DNA of 64,000 nucleotides from Chrysomallon squamiferum (taxonomy: Eukaryota; Mollusca; Gastropoda; Neomphalida; Peltospiridae), in assembly GCA_012295275.1 (NCBI GenBank), contig CM022677.1, forward strand, positions 18,808,290-18,872,289. Direction: 5' to 3'. The notes beneath the pieces were generated by a model, which made no database searches, was not told the origin of the DNA, and worked only from the letters and a program-made list of their open reading frames with translations. Below are positions 22,422 through 34,400 of the stretch, in pieces (the stretch's first letter is position 1; each line of letters begins with the position of its first letter). A program made the translations under genes and the position numbers.

Positions 22422-25400
22422 CTGTTTTCTTGTCATTCTCTTCCTTGTCAGCTGTTTCTTTCGTCGTTTCTGTCTTCTCTGTTGTAGGTTTCGTTTTCTT
22501 CTTTATGGCTCCTTTTGAATCCATTTGTGTTGGGTCACCAGACTCAGTTCCAGTTTTTACAACCTCGCTGGATCGTATTCCTGGCTCTGTTACTTCACTA
22601 GACTGTGCTCCAGGCTCTGGCGCCTCACTAGACTGTATTCCAGTTTGTAAGTCTTCACTGGTGCGTATTTCAGGTTTTGATACCTCACTGTACTGCATGA
22701 CAGACTCAGTCGTTTCAATAGAACACTTCATAGATATAGATTCTGATTTATCAGCAACAGCTTCAGAAGTCTTTACTCCAGAAGGGGTTTGTCGAGATGT
22801 TGACGATTCTTGATTTTCTACAAACGTGCCTGTCTGCAAAACAGTTGAAGTTTTAGATTCAAGCGAAGAACCACTATCTTCACTCTTCTTGCTTTTCTTC
22901 TTCTTCTTCTTCTTACTCTTCATAGCAGGTTTCATCTCTTCTTCTTTCTCCAGACCTGTGTATACACCTGCTGATTTCCCGTCCTTCTCCTCCTGGTCTT
23001 CTTCTCTGGAAGGTTCACTGTCCAGGACAATGTGAGGCTGTCTCTCTAAGCTTGGTTTGACTGACTGGTGACTGTGATATTCGTGGGAAGCTTTGAATGT
23101 GAAGATTTTTCCAGTGAGCGAATCTGCTTCAGAAGCGGTGTCTGTGGAATCACTGCAGAGGACAGCAAAAGTGTTTCTGATGGACAGAGATTGTGTCGAC
23201 TCGAAGTCTTCATCTAACTCAGTTTTGCTTATCTCTTCAGGTCTCTCTTCTGAAACATCTGCTTCCAGACTTTGCTCCGGTCTTTCTGTAGCTATTTGTG
23301 CTTCCCCTGACAAACTCACGTTTACTTCTTTATCTGACAGAACAGGAGCCTTTTCTCGGTCATAAGGTCCTTCATGTAGATCATCATCTTTTCCTTTTTG
23401 TGATTCCTCATCTGGTAGTCCAGCACTTGATTCCTTTTCTGATAGGTTTGTGTCTGGCTCTTCTTCTGGATGAATAGCATTTGTTGTCAATGAGTCTTCA
23501 CTACTCACTACACTATATTCATCTTCCTTTATGGATTCAGCTGTTAATAATCTCAGATTTTCCACTCTTAATGTTTTATCAACAGATTTTTCTCTCTCTG
23601 ATCTTCGCCCTTCATCTTTCTCGATTTCATGAATGGTTATTGTTTCATTTGCGTCTTGAGTATCATCGTGGTGTTCCTCTTTCACGTCGGAGAGACTGCC
23701 AGACATTGTTCTTCTAGGAAAGGATGGGAACCTCGACAGTCTCTGTCGTGCAGGTGACTGCGGTTTTTCTTCATTTCCAGTAAAAATATCATCGCCGTCG
23801 TCCAACACACCAATCTCCGCAGTCCAGTCCACCTCTTCTGTGACACCTGACAGAGTAGCGGACATTGTTCTTTGGTAGAGTGAAGGAATCCTTGGTCTTC
23901 TGTTTTCTGATTCTTTGACGTTTTCAGAAGAATCGACACCTTCAGGTGTCTTGATGTCCTGACTTTCTGAGGATCCAGTCAACCTTTGATCTTTCTTTGC
24001 TGCGGAGTCTAACGAAGTTTGGTCCTTACTCTCTGAGGATTGTGATGGATCGTATTCCACACAGGGATGATGGTCCACTGTTTCAAAGCATTCCATCGGA
24101 TCCTGAGTTATTACCGGTAAACCTGGCTTTCTTTCCTCTTTCTTTTCACATTCCACGTTAGACGTGAATACCCAGTCATCATCAGTCGATTCGTCGAAGT
24201 CTATGTCAGCTCTTACGTCTTCGTCCGTGTTGTCGGCTACGACGGCATCACACCGGGCATCCTCGGAGTCTGATGCAGTTGCAGAGGTTGGAGTAGTAGA
24301 GGGTCTGCTACTTGTGTCTCTGCTGACGTCATCGCAGAAACGTGTTTCAGATGGTTCTCGTTTTGTTGTGTCAGCATCCATTTCATCTGGTGTATGAACC
24401 GTTTCTACGTGGCTCAATGGAGCCGTCGCCGTTGTTTCCGTCGTCAACTTCAGGATGTATGGAATACCTTCGGAATCAGACGGAGATGTTATTGTGGCCG
24501 TTGACGCAACGTCTTTCTCCGATTCTAAATCTGACAGTGGAACTTTTTCATCCTTTACAACATCAACATCAGCGTCAGCGTCTTTGAAATCAGCAGTTTC
24601 CTCGACATCAGGGATGTAGAAAACTGGACGCTTGACGTCGGCATCAAAAACTTCAGCAACGAGGTATTCAGCTTCCGTCGTTGAAATACTTTCTGATGTT
24701 TGACTGTCAGAGGTTTTTCCACTGGGTATTTGACTGTCAGAGGTTTTAACGCTTGGCGACTGACTGTCAGAGGTTTTTGCACTAACCGGAGATAAATCTG
24801 TTTGAACTGCAACAATTTCTTCGCTAACCGTAATGTCTTTTTGATCTTCAGCTACGGTCACTTCTTGTTGAATTTCAGCTTCTGTAGCAAACGTCTCTTC
24901 TCCTGAGATTTTCCTTCATCTCCGACGTCTGTAACAATTCTACCATCGCCTAAAATTTGCGATTCATCTCGAACATTGTAGTCAGTTTCGCCTTCATCTT
25001 CGTCTTTGAAATCTACTAAAATCTCTGGCTGGTCTATCTCAGATTTCTCTTCTGACAGCATTTCTGTTTGATCTTCAACTTCTGTGAATGTTTTCTCTTC
25101 TGACAGCATTTCTGTTTGATCTTCAAGATCTATAACTGTTTTCTCTTCTGACAGCATTTCTGTTTGATCTTCAAGATCTATAACTGTTTTCTCTTCTGAC
25201 AGCATTTCTGTTTGATCTTCAAGATCTGTGACTGTTTTCTCTTCTGACAGCATTTCTGTTTGATCTTCAAGATCTATAACTGTTTTCTCTTCTGACAGCA
25301 TTTCTGTTTGATCTTCAACTTCTGTGAATGAATTCTCTTCTGACAGCATTTCTGTTTGACCTTCAACTTCTGTGAATGTTTTCTCTTCTGACAGCATTTC

Positions 25401-28400
25401 TGTTTGATCTTCAAGTTCTAGAACGATTTTCTCTTCAGTTTCTGTGACTGTTTCCTTCTCTGTTACAATTTCCGAACCTTCTGAAATTGTTCCTTGACTT
25501 TCATCATCAGTGACAATTTTTTCAAATTCTGAAATTTGTGTCATATCTTGAACATCCATGACAAATTGGTTTTTATCTTCTTCTTTGAGAATTTTCTCTT
25601 CTGTCACAGTTTCCTTTTCATCATCAATCAAGATCTCATTTACTTTTTGATCTTCAGTATCTGTGATACATTTTTCATCTGATGAAAGTTCTTTTTGATC
25701 TTCAGAATCTACGAATATTTTATCTTCAGAATCCATTACATCGATTGGAAATTCTCTCTTCTCTTCAAGAGATGTGACAACTTCGTGCTGTCCTTCAATA
25801 TGTCTGACAACTTCCTCACCTGACTGACGAGTTAAGTGAGAATCAGAATCTGAAGAATGGTCCTCACATTCAGAAAGATTCTCTTTTAGTGAATGTTTCG
25901 ATTCCTGGACGTGCCCCTGATCTTTCACCAGATGCTCCTCCTTGTGATCTACTGCAGATTCTACTTCACGTTTCCTTTCTTTTAACTCTTCTGCAGGAGC
26001 TGCTTCGGCAGCCGGTTCGTCAAAATTTAACAGATCTTGGAATGCGTCTTCAAACTTTGGTTCACACTCATAGTCCGAGTGGAAAGATTTTATCAACGAA
26101 CTGACGTCAGCTTGTTCTCCAGAAGCTGTCTGGACGTCAGTAAGCCAGCTCACGACGTCAGAGTAGTTCGGCTCGTCTACTGGAGTTATGTCCTCAAGGT
26201 CTTCTTGACCTTCAATCTGTCCTCGAGAACCTAATTCATCTACGTCATTAGATTTGCTGTCCTTGCTGATGTCTTTTGAAGTTTCTGTTTCAGATATCTG
26301 ATTATAGACGCTCGTTTCTTTGTAATACTCTTCTCTGTCCTGATCAGGTATTCCTTCTGGTTCTTTGTACTGGACATTAGATGTTTTCAAAGAAATTTCA
26401 CCGAGAGTGGACTGCTTTTGTGACAAATCAATGGACCCATACGAATATTCCATGTCTTCAGTTTCAGGATTATACGTAGCGATTAGCCACTCACGCTCAG
26501 AATCTTGTGAACTCTCTAAACTGATCTTCTCCTTTGTCTCGTCCGTCTCTCTGATGACTTCAGTGCTGTCAGTTTTCCACAGACTTTTCTCATCTTCTTT
26601 AACAAACTCTTCTCTGTGATCTGTGGTTAGCTCAGCTTCAGGAATATGAGTAGCAGCAGATGGTTCAGGATCTTCAGAAATCAGCGATGTTTCGGTTTTA
26701 ATATCGACTTCATTTTCTTCTTTAACTTCTGTTGTAATTTCAGTTTCTTGTTCAACATCTGCTGTGATTTCAGTTTCTTGTTCAACATATGTTTTAAGTT
26801 CAGTTTCTTGTTCAACATCTATTGCAATTTCACTTCCTTTTTCAGAATCTGTTGTGATTTCAGTTTCTTGCTGAACATCTGCTGTGATTTCAGTTTCCTG
26901 TTCAACATCAGTTGTAATTTCAGTTTCTTGCTGAACATCTGCTCTGATTTCAGTTTCTTGTTCAGCATCTGTTTTAAGTTCAGTTTCTTTTTCAGAATCT
27001 GTTGTGGTTTCAGTTTCTTGTTCAGAATCTGCTGTGATTTCAGTTTCTTGCTGAACATCAGTTGTAATTTCAGTTTCTTGCTGAATATCTGCTGTGATTT
27101 CGGTTTCTTGCTGAACATCAGTTGCAATTTCACTTTCTTGCTGAACATCTGCTGTGATTTCAGTTTCTTGCTGAATATCTGTTGTGATTTCAGTTTCTTG
27201 CTGAACGTCAGTTGCAATTTGAGTTTCTTGCTGAACATCTGCTGTGATTTCGGTTTCTTGCTGAACATCTATTGTGATTTCGGTTTCCTGTTTAACTACT
27301 GTTGTGATTTCAGTTTCTTGTTCAACATCTGTTGTGATTTCGGTTTCCTCTTCAAAATCAGTTGTGATTTCAGTTTCTTGCTGAACATCTGCTGTGATTT
27401 CAGTTTCTTGCTGAACGTCAGTTCTAATTTCAGTTTCTTGATCAACATGTGTAGTGATTTCAGGTTCTTGTTCAACAGGAGTTGCAATTTCAGTTTCCTG
27501 TTGAAAATCTGTTCCGATTTCAGTTTCTTGCAGAACATCTTCTGTGATTTCGGTTTCCTGTTTAACTACTGTAGTGATTTCAGTTTCTTGTTCAGCTTCT
27601 GTTGTGATTTCAGTTTCTTGCTGAACATCTGCTGTGATTTCAGTTTCTTGTTCAACATCTGTTTTAAGTTCAGTTTCTTTTTCAGAATGCGCTGTGATTT
27701 CAGTTTCCTGCTGAACATCTGTTGTGATTTCAGTTTCTTGTTCAACATCTGTTTTAAGTTCAGTTTCTTTTTCAGAATCTGCTGTGATTTCAGTTTCTTG
27801 TTCAACATCTCCTGTGATTTCAGTTTCTTGTTCAGCATCTGTTGTGATTTCAGTTTCTTGTTCAACGTCAGTTGTGATTTCAGTTTCCTGTTCAGCATCA
27901 GTTGTACTTTCAGTTTCTTGCTGAACATCTGCTATGATTTCAGTTTCTTGTTCAACATCTGTTTTAAGTTCAGTTTCTTGTTCAGAATCTGCTGTGATTT
28001 CAGTTTCTTGCTGAACATCTGCTGTGATTTCGGTTTCCTGTTTAACTACTGTTGTGATTTCAGTTTCTTGTTCAGCTTCTGTTGTGATTTCAGTTTCTTG
28101 CTGAACATCTGCTGTGACTTCAGTTTCTTGTTCAACATCTGTTTTGAGTTCAGTTTCTTGTTCAGGATCTGCTGTGGTTTCAATTTCTTGCTGAACATCT
28201 GCTGTGATTTCAGTTTCTTGCTGAACGTCAGTTGTAATTTCAGTTTCCTGTTTAACATCTGTTCCGATTTCAGTTTCTTGCTGAACATCTGCTGTGATTT
28301 CGGTTTCCTGTTTAACTACTGTTGTGATTTCAGTTTCTTGTTCAGCTTCTGTTGTGATTTCAGTTTCTTGTTCAACATCTCTTTTAAGTTCAGTTTCTTT

Positions 28401-31400
28401 TTCAGAATGTGCTGTGATTTCAGTTTCTTGCTGAACATCTGTTGTGATTTCAGTTTCTTGTTCAACATCTGTTGTGATTTCTGTTTCCTGTTCAAAGTCA
28501 GTTGTGATTTTATTTTCTTGCTGAACATCTGCTGTGATTTCAGTTTCTTGTTCAACATCTGTTTTAAGTTCAGTTTCTTTTTCAGAATCTGCTGTGATTT
28601 CAGTTTCTTGTTCAACATCTCCTGTGATTTCAGTTTCTTGTTCAGCATCTGTTGTGATTTCAGTTTCTTGTTCAACGTCAGTTGTGATTTCAGTTTCCTG
28701 TTCAGCATCAGTTGTACTTTCAGTTTCTTGCTGAACATCTGCTATGATTTCAGTTTCTTGTTCAACATCTGTTTTAAGTTCAGTTTCTTGTTCAGAATCT
28801 GCTGTGATTTCAGTTTCTTGCTGAACATCTGCTGTGATTTCTGTTTCCTGTTCAACGTAAGTTGTAATTTCAATTTCTTGTTCAGAATCTGTTGTGATTT
28901 CAGGTTTTTGCTTTACATCATCAGCTGTGATTTCAGTTTCTTTTTCAACGTCTTCTGTAATTTCAGTTTCCTGTTCAACATCTGTTTTGAGTTCAGTTTC
29001 TTGTTCAACATCTATTGCAATTTCAGTTTCTTGTTCAGAATCTGCTGTGATTTTAGTTTCTTGCTGAACGTCTGCTCTGATTTCAGTTTCTTGCTGAACA
29101 TCTGTTTTAAGTTCAGTTTCTTGTTGAGAATCTGTTGTGATTTCAGTTTCTTGTTCAAAATCTGCTTTGATTTCAGTTTCTTGCTGAACATCTGTTGTGA
29201 TTTCAGTTTCTTGTTCAGCATATGTTGTGATTTCTGTTTCCTGTTCAACGGCAGTTGCTATTTCAGTTACTTGTTCAGAATCTGCTGTGATTTCAGTTTC
29301 TTGCTGAACATCTGTTGTGATTTCAGTTTCTTTTTCAACATCAGTTATGATTTCTGTTTCCTGTTCAACGTTAGTTGTGATTTCAGTTTCTTGTTCAACA
29401 TCTGCTGTGATGTGAGTTCCTGGCTCAACATCTGCCTCGATTTCAGTCTGTTGTTCAATAGCAGTTGTGATTTCTACTCCTTGTTGAACATCTGTTGTGA
29501 TTTCAATTTCTTGTTCAAAATCTGCCTTAATTTCAGGTTCTTGTTCATTAGCTGTTGTTATTTCAGTTTCTTGCTCAACATCTGTTGTAATTTCAGTTTC
29601 TTTTTCATCAGCTGTTGTGATTTTAGTTTCTTTTTCAACATCTGTTGTGATGTCAGTTTCTTGTTTTACAACATCTGTTGTCATTTCAGTTTCTTGTTTT
29701 ACAACATCTGTGGTCATTTCAGTTTCTTGTTCAACATCTGTTGTGCTTTCAGTTTCTTGTTCGAAATCTGCCTTAATTTCAGTTTCTGTTTCATCAGCTG
29801 TTGTGATTTCAGTTTCTTTCTGAACATCTGCTGTCATTTCAGTCTCTTGTTCAACATCTGCTGTAATTTCAGTTTCTTGTTCATCAGCTGTTGTGATTTC
29901 AGTTTCTTTCTGAACATCCGTTGTGATTTCAGTCTCTTGTTCAACATCCGTTGTGATTTCAGTTTCTTTCTGAACATCTCTTGTCATTTCAGTTTCTTGT
30001 TCAACATCTGGTGTGATTTCAGTTTCTTGTTCAACATCTGGTGTGATTTCAGTTTTCTGATCAACATCTGTTGTAATTTCTCTTTTATACTCTTCTGTAT
30101 GTTGTTCAGTAACTTTTATCATTTCAATTTCCTGCTGAAAATATATAGTATCTTTAGTTTCTTTCTGTTCAGCATCACTGGGTGCAGTTCCACCAGATTT
30201 TCCTTTAGCAGCAGACCTTTTTGGATCCTCGTCAGTTCGTTTACTAATATGATCAGATCCGTCCTGAAATTCATCTGCACCATCTTCAACGTCCTCATCA
30301 GCGTCGCTGACGTCACTGTAAGTTACTTCTATCATGAATTTTCGTGGTCCTTTCATAAACTGCTCTCTGTGGTCTATTTCTTGCTCAAGACCAGCTACAA
30401 TTTGATCTTGTTCTTCAGGTGCTTTTGAATCAGGAATATCACACACCTGGTCTGTTTCTTGTCCAGTTTCGTCTAAAATTTTGCTTTCAGAATCTGTTGG
30501 AATGGCACGGGCTACTTCCAGAACAGTGTCCATGAAAGTGCCTGCCTCCTGGGGTAATACAGTTACTTGTTCCATATCGGGTCCAGTTAAACTTCCTTCT
30601 TCAGACGTTCTGTCTTCTGTGTCTGCAGATACATCAACAACTTCAGCTGCTTCTGTTTGCGTTTCCTCTGCTTCTTTAGTTTCTGTTTCTGTCGTAATAT
30701 CGTGAATTATGTCTACAGATATATCGTCTTGTCTTTCATGGATTTCAGTTTCAACAGTTCCGTGTTCTGTAGATATTATTTCAGACACTTCGCCAGGATC
30801 ATGCTGGATTCCGGGAACTCGTGTGTTCTCTGCGTCTGCTTGAAGTTCACTCTCTCCGTCTGTTTCATTGATGATGTCACTTTCACTTACAAGTTCCTCT
30901 TTACGGTCTATCTCGTCTTCTTTGCCTTCTGTTTCTATTAGCAACGCGTCACTCATGACGTCACTTTTACCTACAGGTTCTTCTTCATGGTCTATATTTT
31001 CTTTTGCTGATTCTGCTGTCCCTGTGGGCAACGCATCATAGATGACGTCACTTTCTCTTACAAATGTTTCTTCATGATCTATCTTATTTTCTGCCGATTC
31101 TGATATCTCTGTGGGCAACGCATCGTGAGATGACTTCACTTTGTAAATTGCTCTTTACGAAATGTCTCTTCTTCTTTGATCAATCTCATTTTCTGCTGTT
31201 TCTGCTTCTGTCTCTGTGGGCAACGCATCACAGATGACGTCACTTTCACTTGCAAATTCCTCTTTACGATCTATCTCTTCTTCTTTGCATTCTGTTTCTC
31301 TGGGCAAAGCATCGTAGATGACGTCACTTTCACTTACAGATTCTTCTTCTTGATCTACATTTTCTTCTGCTGATTCTGCTGTCTCTCTGGGCAACGCATC

Positions 31401-34400
31401 ACTTATGACGTCACTTTCGCTTACAAATGCTTCTCTGTGATCTATCTCTTGTTCTGCTGTTTCTGCTTCTGTCTCTGTGGGCGAGGCATCAGAGACATCA
31501 TCACTTTCACTTACAAATTCCTCTTTACGATCTATTTCTTCTTCTTTGTATTCTGTTTCTGTTTCTTCACTTACTATCATTTCTTCTGCTGCTTCTGGTC
31601 CTTCTGCTTCTGTTTCTTTGGGCAACATATCAGAGATGTCGTCACTTTCACTTGTAAACTGCTCTTTACGATCTATCTCTTCTTCTTTGTCTTCTGTTTC
31701 TGTTTCTTCACCCTCTATCTTTTCTTCTGCTGCTTCTGGTCCTTCTGTTTCTGTATCCTTAATCAACGCATCGCTGATGATTTCGTCACTTTCACTTACA
31801 AATTGCTCTTTACGATCTATCTCTTCTTCTTTGCATTCTACTTCTATTTCTTCACTCTCTGTCATTTGCTCTTCTGCTTCTGGTCCTTCAGCTTCTGTCT
31901 CTTTGGGCAAAGCTTCACTGATGACGTCACTTTCACTTACAAATTCCTCTGTATGTTCCATCTCATCTTCCACAGCTTCTTTCCCTGTTTCTACTGACAA
32001 CACACCACTGGACACATCTTTCTGCAACACATTCTCTTCAAAACTTAACAGCTCATCAAATTTCTTCTCCAACAAAGATGAATCTGGACCGGCTTCTGTT
32101 GATGTATCATCTGTTTTAAACAGCTCTACGTTTTGTTCTTCATGGAGCTGAGAAGACGGTTCTTGTTGAAGCTCTGAACCAGCAGGAATCAGAACATCAC
32201 TGACGTCTGCAGTAGATTCTAACAGTTCTTTCTTTTGTTCGGGCTTGGATGATGCATCTTCTTGTTCAACACGTTCATCCAGATGAAGGAACGATTCAGA
32301 AATTTCGGTGTCGATCGCCGTTGACTCAGAAGCCAGAAATCCTTGTTCGTCAGTGGATGATGAATCGTCTACGATCTGATGGCTGGTTGTAGCCAGCTGC
32401 GTGTCCGAAGAGCCACCGAAGACAATGGACAACGAATGTCTAAGATTCTGAAGCTGGTCGTTATAATTGTCCACTGAGGTTCCAGCTTCATCGGCTGAAG
32501 TACCTGTTTCGAACGAAGACTCTTCCCCTGCTAGATTTACATCTTTGTCGACTGAACTGCTGGCTTCATCAACTGATGTCTCAACATCAACTGGTGTACC
32601 GAAATAATCAATTGATGTACCAGTGCTGTGAAGTGAAGCTTCCGTCACATCAACTGATGTACCAATATCATCAACGGAAGATCCAGCGTCATCAACTGAA
32701 GTACCAGCCATATCTACTGATGTACCAGCATAATCCTTTCTGTCGACAGATGTACCTGCACCGTCATCTGAAGTATCAGCTCTATCGACAGGGGTACCAT
32801 ATTCATCGACTGAAGTTCCAGCTTGAATTTCATCAACGGATCCGTAAGAGTATTCCATTTCTTCTGTTTCAGGATTGTAAACTGCGAATAGCCACCGTTC
32901 AGAATCTACAGCTGTTTCTTTTGTCTCCTGTTTGTCTTTATCAGTGTCATCGTCCGTGATAATTTCATGCCTGTGTGAAGCGTCTTGGTGTGCTTGAGTT
33001 ATTAGTGAAGACTGTGCCAACTCTTCCAGTGTTGGTATCAGACGTTTGTCTGTTTGACTTTCTTTGCCTCCATCTTCGTCAACCATATGACTTTCTGTAG
33101 AACACGACGGTTCGTCCGTGTCATATTTATCGACCAGAATATCATGCAACTCTTCAACAAGTTCGGTTGTTTCTGCTCTGCATTCTCCAGCGGCGACACT
33201 CTCATCCGACTGCTGCTGAATTACTGATATATCAGCGAATGGAATCTGCTGGACAAGTTCTTCTATCTGGTCTATGATTTCTGAAGGTTTTTTAGTCTCA
33301 TCAGCCATTCCCTTTTCATCTTCAGACATAAACCGAGGAGTTTCTTCCAACTGGGCTTCTGGGCTTCTTTGGAATCTTCATCGACGTATCTCTCAGATTC
33401 AAAAATATCCATATCTTGTTTGGTCTGTTTTAATTCTAGTTCAAAAGAATCAGTTTCTTTTTGTAACTCCTGGTCTACCTGGAAATCCTCTTTACTGACT
33501 TGATCAGATAACTCCTCGTCATCTTGTTGTACAGTGTCCATCGATTCCTTACCTTCTTCTTGTTGATTCTTAATTGACTCCAGTTCATCAGGTTCTCCAT
33601 AAAATGTTTCAGCCTCTTCAGTTATTGCTTGGACGTCCTCCTCTTCTTCAGGTTTCTTTTGTTCAGTTATTTGTTCTTCAATATTTAGTTTTTCGCCTTC
33701 ATCCTCTTCTTTCTCTTGTTCTTGAATAGTCCTCAAGTGTTTGTCTTTTATTTCATACCCTTCCATTTCATCTGTTGTTGCTTCCGACACATGTACATCA
33801 AATTCGTGTTCTTTAGGTGCTTGTTCTGTTTCTTCTTTCATCTCTCCTCCTGTCAATTCTTTTTCACTTTGCTCTGCACCTTCTATAGACGTGTCTATTT
33901 TGTCCTCTTTTAAATCCAGTTGATCGATAGCTTCATATTCGTATCTCTTTCTCTGCTGATTCTCATCATCATCAGCAGCAGCAGCTGCTGCATCATCAGC
34001 ATCCTCAAGTCAAGCCGTTGATTCAGAATCTTTAACGTCGACATCTACATCAGCCATGAGGTCCTCTTCATCATCATCAAGGATGTCGCCGCTGGAAACA
34101 TCAGAGTTTGATATCGACAGCTGAATCTGACGCCCTCGTTGGATTTCGGTTACTGTGACTAGAAAGTCAGATGTAATCTTTTTCCAGTCTGTGTTCTCTG
34201 GAAAATATCGTGGAATGTCACTGAGACATGCATTTTCGGAATCTGAAACGTCTTGTTCGTCTGCTACGGACTCTTGTTCAGTTAATCTGGCTCGATAATG
34301 TTCACCTGAGTCTTCGGTAAAAGTTACTTCGGAAGACCCATCAGGAATTCGATCTGCCTGTTCGTCTGGTGCAATTTGATCTGTGATTTCTTGTTCTAAA

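Noticed and set aside
26646-30428. 1,260-codon plus-strand frame rich in Cys, Phe, Leu
   Set aside because: Exact antisense of the 10-residue coding array; a 30-base period keeps the opposite strand open. No splice context or complexity of its own.
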